A DNA stretch of 64,000 bases from NCBI RefSeq assembly GCF_000719135.1, contig NZ_JOEK01000001.1:1-64000 (forward strand), in the 5' to 3' direction. The position numbers and the translations under genes are program-made. The number at the start of each line of letters is the position of its first letter. Position 1 is the first letter of the stretch. Under the pieces are notes generated by a model that saw only the letters and a list, made by a program, of their open reading frames with translations, did not search any database and had not been told where the DNA came from. Positions 27,097-37,508 of this stretch are shown here, piece after piece. Source of the stretch: Streptomyces avicenniae. GTDB lineage: Bacteria; Actinomycetota; Actinomycetes; Streptomycetales; Streptomycetaceae.

Positions 27097-27978
27097 ATGA
27101 GCGCCGCCATCGAGATCCACACCGGTGTCACTGCCGCGGGCGTCCCCTTCGCCGCCCTGCCGCCGTCCGTCCCGACCGCGGAGGAACGCCCGCCGCTGCT
27201 CGTCACCTGGCACCTGATGGATCCACCGCGGACCGAGGCCGCGTTCGCCGCGGCGCTGCCGCTGCGCGGCGTGCCCGCCTGGCGGGTGCACCTCGGCATG
27301 CCGTGGTGCGGCGCGCGGCAGTTGCCGGGCGGGGACGCGGAGGTGGTGGAGCGGGTGCGGCGCGACGCCGTGCACGGCTACCTGGAGCCGGTGGTGGACC
27401 AGGCGGTGGACGAGTTCCCCGGCGCGCTGGCGGAGCTGCGGGAACGGTTCCCCGTCGCGGCGGGCGGGCCGATCGGTGTGGTCGGCGGCTCCCTGGGCGG
27501 CGCGGTGGCGCTGCGCGTCATGGCGGAGGGGCGGGTACGGGTCGGCGTGGGCGCGGTGGTGAACGCGGCGGTGCGGGCCCGTTCGATCGTCGGCCTGCTC
27601 GAAGGGGTGACCGGGCGGCCCTATCCGTGGACCGACGCCTCACGAGCGGTGGCCGGGCGGCTCGACTTCGTGGCACGCGCCGGTGACCTCGCGCGGGGGG
27701 AGACGCAGCCGCCGCTGCTCGTGGTCAGCGGCGCGCAGGACTACCCGGACCTGCGCACGGACGCCGCCGACCTCGTGGCCGCGCTGCGCGGCCGGTACGC
27801 CGACGAGGACCACGTCCAGCTGCTGACCGTGCCCGGTCTGGACCATCCGCTGGCCGAACCGCCGGGGGACGCCCCGGCGCCGCAACTGCCGACGGCCCGT
27901 GTGGTGGACGCGGCGATGACCGAATGGTTCGTCCGGCACCTGACGCCCGGGCGTCAGCGGAGCAGGTCGTCGGCGTAG
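27097..27978 (+). CDS. alpha/beta hydrolase
   Basis: A 293-residue alpha/beta-hydrolase fold protein with nucleophile elbow VVGGSLGGAVA (Ser near residue 134), acid-loop region LLVVSGAQDYPDL and a C-terminal His in VPGLDHPLAE. The family is a esterase-like group common in actinobacteria; the substrate is not predictable. The last 25 bases overlap the end of the convergent TPR gene. Confidence 0.85.
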   Translation: MSAAIEIHTGVTAAGVPFAALPPSVPTAEERPPLLVTWHLMDPPRTEAAFAAALPLRGVPAWRVHLGMPWCGARQLPGGDAEVVERVRRDAVHGYLEPVVDQAVDEFPGALAELRERFPVAAGGPIGVVGGSLGGAVALRVMAEGRVRVGVGAVVNAAVRARSIVGLLEGVTGRPYPWTDASRAVAGRLDFVARAGDLARGETQPPLLVVSGAQDYPDLRTDAADLVAALRGRYADEDHVQLLTVPGLDHPLAEPPGDAPAPQLPTARVVDAAMTEWFVRHLTPGRQRSRSSA

Positions 27979-28445
27979 CCGTCCACGGAGCGGCGGTAGC
28001 GGGTCAGGTGCGGGGAGAGCGTGCGCAGCAGGAGGGAGACCGCCTCGCGCTCGCGGCCCGCGTCGGTCAGCGACAGGGCGAGGAACGCGGCCAGCGCGTC
28101 GTCCAGGTCGTCCGAGGCGACCGCGCGTTCCGCCCGCAGCAGGCTGACGCTCTCCTCGGACCGGCCGAGGTTGCGCAGGGTGCTCGCGAGCTGGATGACG
28201 GCCTGCCGCCGCCGGGGGCCGTCGAGCCCGGCGGCCAGCGCGCGCCGGTAGAGGTGGGCCGCCTCCGACTCCTGGTCGGTCGCGTCCAGCGCGGAGGCCA
28301 GCTCGAACAGTCCGGCGGGGTCCTCGGGGGGGCGCGTGGCGACCAGGTCCTTCATCGCCGCGCGGAAGGCGGCCTCGTCCCAGGTGTCGAACTCGGCCCA
28401 CAACCGGGCGACACGCCGCTCCCAGTCATCGTCGGTCGTGATCAT
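27954..28445 (-). CDS. TPR-repeat protein
   Basis: A 163-residue all-helical protein with TPR_5-like repeats (FELASALDATDQESEAAHLYRRAL, then IQLASTLRNLGRSEESVSLLRAE in pattern, and FLALSLTDAGREREAVSLLL). Such proteins mediate protein-protein contacts in the cytoplasm. It ends 25 bases inside the convergent hydrolase gene. No ligand is suggested by context. Confidence 0.85.
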   Translation of the reverse strand: MITTDDDWERRVARLWAEFDTWDEAAFRAAMKDLVATRPPEDPAGLFELASALDATDQESEAAHLYRRALAAGLDGPRRRQAVIQLASTLRNLGRSEESVSLLRAERAVASDDLDDALAAFLALSLTDAGREREAVSLLLRTLSPHLTRYRRSVDGYADDLLR

Positions 28446-28476
28446 CGCAGCATCCTCGCAGCTCTCCGACGGAGTG

Positions 28477-29067
28477 TCACCGGCCGATACCCCGGAAGTG
28501 GCAGTCGGCCAGGTGATCGTTGACCAGGCCGCAGGACTGCATCAGCGCGTGCGCGGTGGTCGGGCCGACGAAGCGCAGGCCCCGGCGGCGCAATTCCTTG
28601 GACAGCGCGGTGGACTCGGGGGTCGTGGCCGCGATGTCGCCGTTGCCGCGCGGCACGGGGCGCTCGGCCGGGTCGGGCGCGTACGACCAGATCAGCTCGG
28701 TCAGCTCCCCCGCGCGCCACCCGGCCAGGATCGCGGCGTTGCCGACGGTGGCCTCGATCTTGAGCCGGTTGCGGATGATGCCCGGGTCCTGGAGCAGCCG
28801 GGTGACGTCCTCCTCGGCGAAGGCGGCGACGCGCGCGGCGTCGAAGTCGGCGAACGCCGCGCGGAAGCCCTCGCGGCGGCGCAGGATCGTCAGCCAGGAC
28901 AGTCCCGACTGGAACGCTTCGAGCGACATCCGCTCGAACAGCGCCCGGTCGCCCCGGACGGGCACCCCCCACTCGGTGTCGTGGTAGGCGCGGTAGTCGT
29001 CCGGCGCGATCCCCCACGGGCAGCGCAGCAGCCCGTCGGCGCCCGCCACCGCCAGTGTTTCGTCCAT
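28477..29067 (-). CDS. tag: DNA-3-methyladenine glycosylase I
   Basis: Tag excises 3-methyladenine from alkylated DNA. The 196-residue protein shows the N-terminal CPWGIAPDDYRAYHDTEWG with zinc-binding Cys16 and His, the LSWLTILRRREGFRAAF block with the base-binding Trp/Glu area, and the C-terminal QSCGLVNDHLADCHF with the other zinc ligands. Length is typical. The promoter immediately upstream carries the damage-type element (29074-29096). Confidence 0.96.
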   Translation of the reverse strand: MDETLAVAGADGLLRCPWGIAPDDYRAYHDTEWGVPVRGDRALFERMSLEAFQSGLSWLTILRRREGFRAAFADFDAARVAAFAEEDVTRLLQDPGIIRNRLKIEATVGNAAILAGWRAGELTELIWSYAPDPAERPVPRGNGDIAATTPESTALSKELRRRGLRFVGPTTAHALMQSCGLVNDHLADCHFRGIGR

Positions 29068-29073
29068 GCGTGC

Positions 29074-29096
29074 AGTCTGCCCGAGAGGACTGACAA
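29074..29096 (-). promoter_or_regulatory. tag promoter with DNA-damage (RecA-NDp/PafBC-type) element
   Basis: On the minus strand TTGTCAGTC (29088-29096), exactly 8 bases, then CAGACT (29074-29079). This differs from TTGTCRGTG-N8-TAnnnT in the ninth base of the first block and the first base of the -10. The -10 ends 6 bases before the ATG, predicting a leaderless mRNA. Confidence 0.68.
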
Positions 29097-29097
29097 T

Positions 29098-29349
29098 TCA
29101 GGACGGACGGTCCGGCGGCGACGAGGGCGACTCGCGCAGGTACAGCGCGCCGCAGGTGTGGCAGTCCTGCTCGGTGGTGTGCCCCCACTCCTGCTCGGGC
29201 AGGTTCTTCGCGTCGGGCGTCAGCTCCCGGCCGCACAGCGCGGTGGTCGCGTCGCCTTCCCCCCTCACCATGTGCCACGTCTTCACGTCGGGCTCGCGGC
29301 CCTCGCCGCGCGTCTCCTCGACGTACTCGGCGCGCATCGTGTGCCGCAT
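29098..29349 (-). CDS. small protein with Cys/His zinc-ribbon-like motif
   Basis: An 83-residue acidic protein. ALCGREL, about 20 residues later QDCHTCGALY, and several His residues (TWHMVRGEG, EWGHTTEQD) suggest a zinc-ribbon-like fold. The ATG at 29349 is preceded by GGAGGTG. No known function. Its stop lies two bases from the damage-type element of tag, so read-through into tag is possible. Confidence 0.68.
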   Translation of the reverse strand: MRHTMRAEYVEETRGEGREPDVKTWHMVRGEGDATTALCGRELTPDAKNLPEQEWGHTTEQDCHTCGALYLRESPSSPPDRPS

Positions 29350-29510
29350 CACCGCACCTCCGCTTCCGTCTGCCGCTCCCCACCCATCGTCGTCCCGATC
29401 ACGCCGCACGGCGATCCGGGCGGGGCGTTCCGGCGACGGCGGGCGGGCAGCCGGGCGGGACGTCCGTAATCCGCCAGCGGCGGGCCCGCGCCCGCCGGAG
29501 GGTGAGGCGT

Positions 29511-30185
29511 ATGCACGACACGACTCGCCCCGCGCCGACGGAGGCCGCCGCACACCGCCCCATCGACCCGGGCATCCTCTACTTCGGCACGCCCGTGGTG
29601 CTGCTGTCCACGCTCAACGAGGACGGCACGGCCAACCTGGCGCCCTTCTCGTCCGTCTTCTGGCTCGGCCGCCGGGCCGTCCTGGGCATCGGGGCGCGCT
29701 CCACGACCGCGCGGAACCTGCTGCGCACCCGTGAGTGCGTGCTGAACCTGCCGTCCGACGACCTCGCGCCCGCCGTGGACCGCCTCGCGCTGACCACGGG
29801 GACCGATCCGGTGCCGCCGGGGAAGGCACGCCGGGGGTACCGGCACGTCCGGGACAAGTTCGCGCGCGCCGGGCTCGGCAGGACGCCGTCCGCGACGGTG
29901 GCCCCGCCCCGGGTGACCGAGTGCCCCGTGCACATGGAGGGCGAGGTCAGGGCGGTGCACCCGGTGGCGGAGGACGACGCGGCGGCGCGCGGCGGCGTGC
30001 TCGCGTTCGAGGTCCTGGTGACCCGGGTGCACGTCACCGACGCGCTCCGCCTGCCGGGCACCGCCGACCGGGTCGATCCGGACGCCTGGCGTCCGCTGAT
30101 CATGAGCTTCCAGCACTTCTACGGCCTGGGACCGCGCCGTGGACCGTCCGCGCTGGCGACGATCCCCGAGGACCTGTACCGCTGA
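29511..30185 (+). CDS. flavin-reductase-like / FMN-binding split-barrel protein
   Basis: A 224-residue protein of the flavin reductase-like split-barrel family: YFGTPVVLLSTLNEDGTANLAPFS and the following VLGIGARSTTARNLLRT are the FMN-binding strands and loop, then ECVLNLPSDDLAPAV. It should bind FMN and act on an unknown substrate. I use ATG 29511, 8 to 10 bases after GGAGG, rather than GTG 29502. It ends at the strong terminator 30194-30237. Confidence 0.85.
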   Translation: MHDTTRPAPTEAAAHRPIDPGILYFGTPVVLLSTLNEDGTANLAPFSSVFWLGRRAVLGIGARSTTARNLLRTRECVLNLPSDDLAPAVDRLALTTGTDPVPPGKARRGYRHVRDKFARAGLGRTPSATVAPPRVTECPVHMEGEVRAVHPVAEDDAAARGGVLAFEVLVTRVHVTDALRLPGTADRVDPDAWRPLIMSFQHFYGLGPRRGPSALATIPEDLYR

Positions 30186-30193
30186 GCCGACAC

Positions 30194-30237
30194 ACGCGTG
30201 TGCCCCCCGCGGCAGGAGCCGCGGGGGGCACACGCGT
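30194..30237. terminator. bidirectional hairpin terminator, 20-bp perfect stem
   Basis: Arms 30194-30213 and 30218-30237 are perfectly complementary with a 4-base loop (agga). It lies between the convergent flavin-reductase-like gene and clpC. Confidence 0.93.
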
Positions 30238-30276
30238 CGTTCACGGCGGGGCGCCGTCAGCGTCGGGACGCGACGG

Positions 30277-32799
<2,523 letters not shown>

Positions 32800-33265
32800 C
32801 GTTAATCGCTCCTCAGAGCGGTCAGGCAGTAAAGGGGTCGGTCCCCTCCCTGTCCTTCCGCAGCTTAGTCCCGCAACGGGGGACCGCTCATTCCAACTGT
32901 CTGCTCCTGTCCCCGGCGCCTTGCCCCGAACAGGCGACATCAGTTCCAACCCGATGGTGCGAGACGATGTTCCCGCAGGCCAGGTATTGGGCCTCGGAAC
33001 AGCTACGCCGTCGGCGAACGTGTCCCCGGGCCCGCACCGGACCGGTTCTCACCGCCCCCTCACCCGTCGGTGTCCATCGTCCTGCATCGTCCTCATGGAA
33101 CTGCCTACCCTTCAAGGCTGACACTCCATGCGGTGAGAGCCATGGACATCCGCTACAGGCGAACGGGAAAACCGTGTGCGACCGGAGGCGGACAGGGTGT
33201 AACTCTCCCGCACGCGGGCCCGTGGGCCCGTCAGGACACACGCCCGGGACGCGCCGTGAACGGCC
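32800..33265. other. long intergenic region upstream of clpC, with putative regulatory dyads
   Basis: No gene is visible here. Read towards clpC there is a TAAGCT (-10 candidate, 32862-32867) about 60 bases before the ATG, with a poor -35. The dyad GTCCC-N7-GGGAC (32868-32884) abuts it. A further imperfect inverted repeat (GTTCC...GGAAC, 32969-33000) lies upstream. I could not match the known ClgR or sigma-R consensus here with correct spacing. Open frames in this region lack ribosome sites and codon character. Confidence 0.55.
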
Positions 33266-33298
33266 CCGGGGGGCCGCCCGGGGTGGGCGGCCCCCCGG
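33266..33298 (-). terminator. lsr2 terminator
   Basis: A perfect 14-bp stem (33266-33279 with 33285-33298) and 5-base loop lie 52 bases after the lsr2 stop codon. Confidence 0.88.
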
Positions 33299-33350
33299 AC
33301 AGGGACGTGGGCCGCAGACCCGTGACGGGTCGGCGCGACGGACCGGACGC

Positions 33351-33689
33351 TCAGACGCCGGCCTTCTGGTACGCCTCGCGGATGCTGGCGGGAACACGAC
33401 CGCGGTCGTTGACCTCGTAGCCGTTCTCCTTGGCCCAGGCGCGGATCTTCGCCGTGTCCTCGCCCGACGCGCCTCCCGTGGCGGCGCGGCCACGGCTGCG
33501 GGCGGCACGGCTTCCACCGGCGCGGCGCCCCGCCTTCACATAGGGGTCGAGCGCGTCGCGGAGGCGATCGGCGTTTTCCGCATTGAGATCGATCTCGTAC
33601 GTCTTGCCGTCGAGCGCGAACGTGACGGTCTCCTCCGCCTCGCCGCCGCTGAGGTCGTCGAGGAGAAGGACCTGAACCTTCTGTGCCAC
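33351..33689 (-). CDS. lsr2: Lsr2 nucleoid-associated xenogeneic silencer
   Basis: Lsr2 binds AT-rich minor grooves and silences acquired genes, working like H-NS. The 112-residue protein has the N-terminal dimerisation strands (QKVQVLLLDDLSGG, TVTFALDGKTYEIDL), a basic linker (GGSRAARSRGRAATGG) and the C-terminal DNA-binding domain with WAKENGYEVNDRGRVPASI; the RGR is the AT-hook-like tripeptide. The ATG at 33689 follows a GAAGAGGAGC ribosome site. It has its own promoter and terminator, so it is monocistronic. Confidence 0.98.
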   Translation of the reverse strand: MAQKVQVLLLDDLSGGEAEETVTFALDGKTYEIDLNAENADRLRDALDPYVKAGRRAGGSRAARSRGRAATGGASGEDTAKIRAWAKENGYEVNDRGRVPASIREAYQKAGV

Positions 33690-33735
33690 CGGGCTGCTCC
33701 TCTTCCATTTTGTCGCCGATGAATAACGTCGTTGC

Positions 33736-33771
33736 GTACCGAGGTGTAATCGAGTACCGCAGTGTAATCAA
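33736..33771 (-). promoter_or_regulatory. lsr2 promoter embedded in an 18-bp tandem repeat
   Basis: Two consecutive 18-base units (33736-33753 and 33754-33771) match at 15 of 18 positions. On the minus strand they place TTGATT (33766-33771) and TACACC (33743-33748) 17 bases apart, a reasonable -35/-10 pair that would give a leader of about 47 bases. The surrounding stretch (33690-33830) is unusually AT-rich, as would suit self-binding by Lsr2. Confidence 0.6.
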
Positions 33772-33886
33772 ACAGCCATGGCCGGGAAAACACAAACCCC
33801 GGAGTGTGGATTAGCGGGACCCCCATAAGACACGCCGGGACGATCCGGACATAAGCCGCCGCCCGTGTTCTCGTGGAGATGCACTC

Positions 33887-34405
33887 TCAGAGATGCAGCA
33901 GCATCCGAGTGTTACCCAATGTGTTGGGCTTCACGCGTTCCAGTCCCAGGAACTCGGCGACGCCTTCGTCATAGGAACGGAGCAGCTCGCTGTAGACATC
34001 ACCGGGGACCGGTGCATCGGCGATCTCCTTGAAGCCGTGGCGCGCGAAGAACTCCACTTCGAAGGTGAGGCAGAAAATACGCTGGACCCCCAGCCAGCGG
34101 GCCGTGCCCAGCAGCTTCTCCAGCACACGGTGGCCCACCGCGTGCCCGCGCAGCCGGGGATCGACCGCGAGTGTGCGCACTTCGGCGAGGTCGTCCCACA
34201 TGACGTGCAAGGCGCCGCAGCCGACCACCTCGGCGTCGTGGTCGCGCTCGGCCACCCAGAACTCCTGAATGTCCTCGTAAAGCGTCACCGTCGCCTTGTC
34301 GAGCAGGATGCCGTCACGGGAGTAGCCGTCGATCAGCCGCCGGATCGAGGAGACATCTGTAGTCCTGGCGCGGCGCACAGTGACTTCTGTTGAGGTTTCC
34401 GACAC
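33887..34405 (-). CDS. argA: amino-acid N-acetyltransferase (N-acetylglutamate synthase-like GNAT)
   Basis: A 172-residue GNAT protein similar in length and pattern to the short ArgA of mycobacteria: TVTLYEDIQEFWVAE, GCGALHVMWDDLAEVRTLAV, acetyl-CoA loop PRLRGHAVGHRVLE and IFCLTFEVEFFARHGFKEI. It should acetylate glutamate as the first step of arginine synthesis, complementing the ornithine acetyltransferase cycle. It stands alone, without other arg genes. Confidence 0.85.
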   Translation of the reverse strand: MSETSTEVTVRRARTTDVSSIRRLIDGYSRDGILLDKATVTLYEDIQEFWVAERDHDAEVVGCGALHVMWDDLAEVRTLAVDPRLRGHAVGHRVLEKLLGTARWLGVQRIFCLTFEVEFFARHGFKEIADAPVPGDVYSELLRSYDEGVAEFLGLERVKPNTLGNTRMLLHL

Positions 34406-34414
34406 ATCCCGAGG

Positions 34415-34861
34415 CTAACCCGCGCTCTCTTCACGGGGTGCTTCGGGTCCATCACGGCGCTCTCCGACGACATCGACGACATCGACCACACGCAAGGCGT
34501 CACGCAATGCCTCGGTCTGGTCGGCGGACATCATCCCGAAGAAAGCCACGAGGGCCGCAGCCGCGTTGTCACTCTCGGCCCATGCGTCATTCATCAAAGC
34601 GGCCGAGTACGCGGCGCGTGTGGAGATCGCCTCATAGCGATAGGCACGGCCCTCCTGCTCGCGGCGGACCCAGCCCTTCTGATGCAGGTTGTCGAGGACG
34701 GTCATCACCGTCGTATAGGCGATCGAACGCTCCTCCCGCAGATCTTCGAGAACTTCTCGCACCGTGACGGGACGGTTCCACTCCCATACGCGGGTCATCA
34801 CCGCGTCTTCCAGCTCTCCCAGTGGTCGAGGCACAGGGGAAGAATAACCAAGCCGCGACAT
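34415..34861 (-). CDS. BlaI/MecI/CopY-family repressor
   Basis: A 148-residue winged-helix protein of the Penicillinase_R family: LGELEDAVMTRVWEWNRPVTVREVLEDL and the recognition helix SIAYTTVMTVLDNLHQKGWV, then a helical dimerisation tail. In many genomes these proteins are released by a BlaR-type protease; none is encoded nearby. The ATG at 34861 has no strong ribosome site, so the start may be shifted. It is 9 bases upstream of argA and likely cotranscribed with it. Confidence 0.87.
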   Translation of the reverse strand: MSRLGYSSPVPRPLGELEDAVMTRVWEWNRPVTVREVLEDLREERSIAYTTVMTVLDNLHQKGWVRREQEGRAYRYEAISTRAAYSAALMNDAWAESDNAAAALVAFFGMMSADQTEALRDALRVVDVVDVVGERRDGPEAPREESAG

Positions 34862-35026
34862 AGCGGACACTTGCCGCAAGACGGGAGTCGCCGCCGCGGT
34901 GCGGCGGGGAGGGGCGGCCGGGCCCGTGGGGCGCGCGGGAGCCGCGGCGGGCACGCGGCGCGGCGCCGCCCGCGGCCGCGCCACGGGCGGCGCCGGAGGG
35001 GCCGCGGAAGCCGGAGGAGGTGCCGC

Positions 35027-35203
35027 TCAGCCGGTCGGCCGGTCGCCGTTCTCGGCGGCGGCGCGGCGCGCGAGGGCCGCGTCCACGGCGGCGTCCTCCT
35101 TGAACTTGTTGCTGCCACCCTGGGACCGGATGATCGTCACGATCAGCCAGGTGAAGCCCACGGCCATCACCACGGGTGGGAAGAGTGCGGCGACGTAGTC
35201 CAC
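35027..35203 (-). CDS. 58-residue single-pass membrane protein
   Basis: A short gene with a good AGGAGG ribosome site before the GTG at 35203. The protein begins VDYVAALFPPVVMAVGF and has a TM helix (about residues 9-26) followed by a basic and acidic cytoplasmic helix (SQGGSNKFKEDAAVDAALAR) and ends NGDRPTG. Codon third positions are GC-rich throughout. I recognise it as a type conserved in streptomycetes but know no function. Confidence 0.78.
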   Translation of the reverse strand: MDYVAALFPPVVMAVGFTWLIVTIIRSQGGSNKFKEDAAVDAALARRAAAENGDRPTG

Positions 35204-35275
35204 AACGATCGGCCTCCTAGGACGTGCCCGCCGGGTCCTGCCGGACGGGCCGCCCCCAGCCTACCGAGCGGCTGC

Positions 35276-35536
35276 CTATCGACCGCCTTGGGGTGAGTTC
35301 TCCCCACTCCTCCCGTCGCCCCCATCACGGCCGTCGCCGCCGCCGTCCTTGTTCCCCCCGTCGCGGTCGGCGGGTTCCTGGGGCACAGGACGGGCCGCCG
35401 GGCGGCGTCCGCCGCGCGGCGGGAAGACGTCCGCCGGGGTCGGCACCGGGCGTGGCGCCTGCGGCCGACGCTGCTGCTGCTCACCGTTCTCGTCCCCGTC
35501 ACCTCGGGGGGCGGGGGAACCCTGGGACGTAGCCAT
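35276..35536 (-). CDS. small disordered protein (uncertain gene)
   Basis: An 86-residue frame rich in Gly, Pro, Arg, Asp and Gln (GDGDENGEQQQRRPQAPRP, then DGGGDGRDGGDG), with no domain. There is no ribosome site, but TAATGT (35543-35548) ends 6 bases before the ATG, the leaderless pattern seen for several other genes in this window. That, and the position between two minus-strand genes, makes a real gene plausible but not certain. Confidence 0.45.
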   Translation of the reverse strand: MATSQGSPAPRGDGDENGEQQQRRPQAPRPVPTPADVFPPRGGRRPAARPVPQEPADRDGGNKDGGGDGRDGGDGRSGENSPQGGR

Positions 35537-35609
35537 GAACTGACATTAAGTGCTTAGCAGACAATTCGCAGCGATTGGGGCGTCGGCGGGCGTGTTCCCG
35601 GGCGGGGGG

Positions 35610-36407
35610 TCAGGACCGGGAGATGTTCCGCTCGTAGACCAGGCGCAGCCCGACGAGGGTCAGCCACGGCTCGTGCTCGTCGATCACCGTGGACTCCCGC
35701 AGCACCATCGGGGCGAGGCCGCCGGTGGCGATCACCGTGACGTCGTCCGGGTCGTCCGCCAGCTCGCGCGACATCCGCTCGACCACGCCGTCCACCTGGC
35801 CCGCGAAGCCGTACAGGATGCCGGACTGCATCGACTCCACGGTGTTCTTGCCGATCACATGGCGCGGCCTGGCCAGCTCGACCTTCCGCAGCTGCGCGCC
35901 GCGCATCCCCAGGGCCTCGACGGAGATCTCGATGCCGGGCGCGATGGCCCCGCCCGCGTACTCCCCGCGCGCCGAGACGGCGTCGTACGTCGTCGCCGTG
36001 CCGAAGTCCACGACGATGCACGGCCCGCCGTACAGCTCGACGGCCGCCACCGCGTTGATGATGCGGTCGGCGCCGACCTCCTTCGGGTTGTCGGTGAGGA
36101 TCGGCACGCCCGTCTTGACGCCGGGCTCCACGAGGACGGCCGGGATGTCGCCGTAGTACCGCCGGGTGACCTCGCGCAGCTCGTGGAGGACGGACGGCAC
36201 GGTCGAGCAGATGGCGATGCCGTCGATGCCGTCGCCCAGCTCGTCGCCGAGCAGGGGGTGCATGCCCATGAGGCCCTGGAGGAGCACGGCCAGCTCGTCC
36301 GCGGTGCGGCGGGCGTCCGTGGAGATGCGCCAGTGCTCGACGATCTCCTCGCCGTCGAAGAGGCCGAGGACCGTGTGCGTGTTGCCGACGTCGATGGTGA
36401 GCAGCAT
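35610..36407 (-). CDS. coaX: type III pantothenate kinase
   Basis: CoaX phosphorylates pantothenate, the first step of CoA synthesis. The 265-residue ASKHA-fold protein has the N-terminal phosphate loop LTIDVGNTHTVLGLF, the PKEVGADRIINAVAA motif, VVDFGTATTYDAV (second phosphate loop) and GGAIAPGI. Length is typical. It follows nadC by 2 bases and is the last gene of the NAD/pantothenate operon. Confidence 0.97.
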   Translation of the reverse strand: MLLTIDVGNTHTVLGLFDGEEIVEHWRISTDARRTADELAVLLQGLMGMHPLLGDELGDGIDGIAICSTVPSVLHELREVTRRYYGDIPAVLVEPGVKTGVPILTDNPKEVGADRIINAVAAVELYGGPCIVVDFGTATTYDAVSARGEYAGGAIAPGIEISVEALGMRGAQLRKVELARPRHVIGKNTVESMQSGILYGFAGQVDGVVERMSRELADDPDDVTVIATGGLAPMVLRESTVIDEHEPWLTLVGLRLVYERNISRS

Positions 36408-36409
36408 GG

Positions 36410-37453
36410 TCAGGCGTGCCTCTCGGGACGCAGGTCGAGACCGATGTCGAGGATGGGGGCCGAATGGGTGAGGCCGCCGACGGCGACGTAGTCCACGCCC
36501 GCCTCGGCGTACGCGCGGGCGCCGTCCAGGGTGAGGCCGCCCGACGACTCCAGCTCAGCGCGGCCCGCGACCAGCTCGACGGCGGCGCGCGTCTCCTCCG
36601 GCGTGAAGTTGTCGAGCAGGATGAGGTCGGCGCCCTCGGCGAGGACGGGCTCGATCTGGTCGAGGCGGTCCACCTCGACCTCGACGGGCACGCCGGGGAA
36701 CTCCGCGCGGACCCGGCGGAACGCCTCGGCGACGCCGCCCGCCGCGATCACGTGGTTGTCCTTGACGAGCGCCGCGTCGGAGAGCGACATGCGGTGGTTG
36801 ACGCCGCCGCCGCAGCGGACCGCGTACTTCTCCAGGGCGCGCAGGCCCGGCGTGGTCTTGCGGGTGTCGCGGACGCGGGTGCCCGTGCCGTCGAGGGCGT
36901 CGGCCCAGGCGCGGGTGGCGGTCGCGACGCCGGAGAGGTGGCACAGGAGGTTGAGGGCGCTGCGCTCGCCGGTCAGCAGGTCGCGGGTGCGGCTGGTGAC
37001 GGTGAGCAGCACCTGCCCGGCCTCGACGCGGTCGCCGTCCGCCACGTGCCGCTCGACCTCGAACTCGGCCGTGCACACGACGGACAGGACGGCCTCGGCG
37101 ATGTGCAGCCCGGCGACGGTCCCGGCCTGGCGGGCCGTGAAGTCGCCGACGGCGACGGCCTCCTCGGGGACGGTCGCGACCGTCGTGACGTCCACGCCGT
37201 TGTCGAGGTCCTCCTCGATGGCGAGGTGGGCGACGTCCTCGACGAGCACGGGGTCGAGCCCCGCGTCGGCGAGCAGCGCGGCCAGGTCGGGGTCGAGGCC
37301 GCACTCCATCGGGTCGTACTCCGCGTCGTGCCCGTCGCAGCAGGCGCAGCCCGCCCCGCAGCCGCCCGCGGGGCCGTCGTCGGTCGGCCGGGCGCCGAGG
37401 GGCAGCAGGGTCAGCTCCACGCGCTGCGGCGCCGGGGTCTGGGGGGTGGTCAC
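36410..37453 (-). CDS. nadC: quinolinate phosphoribosyltransferase (carboxylating)
   Basis: NadC makes nicotinate mononucleotide from quinolinate and PRPP. The 347-residue protein has the family motifs DTRKTTPGLRALEKYAVRCGGG, HRMSLSDAALVKDNH and LLDNFTPEE. Its first ~50 residues are an extension with a cysteine cluster, GGCGAGCACCDGH, absent from most NadC; I recall similar extensions in other streptomycetes. The extension may bind metal or may be spurious, since ATG 37453 is the only early start. It is followed closely by coaX. Confidence 0.95.
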   Translation of the reverse strand: MTTPQTPAPQRVELTLLPLGARPTDDGPAGGCGAGCACCDGHDAEYDPMECGLDPDLAALLADAGLDPVLVEDVAHLAIEEDLDNGVDVTTVATVPEEAVAVGDFTARQAGTVAGLHIAEAVLSVVCTAEFEVERHVADGDRVEAGQVLLTVTSRTRDLLTGERSALNLLCHLSGVATATRAWADALDGTGTRVRDTRKTTPGLRALEKYAVRCGGGVNHRMSLSDAALVKDNHVIAAGGVAEAFRRVRAEFPGVPVEVEVDRLDQIEPVLAEGADLILLDNFTPEETRAAVELVAGRAELESSGGLTLDGARAYAEAGVDYVAVGGLTHSAPILDIGLDLRPERHA

Positions 37454-37508
37454 GGGGTCGGGTCTCCTTGGTCGCTGCTCCGGTGCGGACGGGCCGTACG
37501 CGGGACGC

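Noticed and set aside
32801..32821. ClgR or sigma-R site upstream of clpC
   Set aside because: CGCTCCTCAGAGCG has eight bases between CGC and GCG, not the spacing of the ClgR motif as I know it. It overlaps the ribosome site. GGAAT..GTT also has wrong spacing for sigma-R.
35534..35573. A damage-type element upstream of the 35276-35536 frame
   Set aside because: TTGTC is followed by TGCT and only seven bases precede TAATGT, so it fails the consensus at two positions and in spacing.
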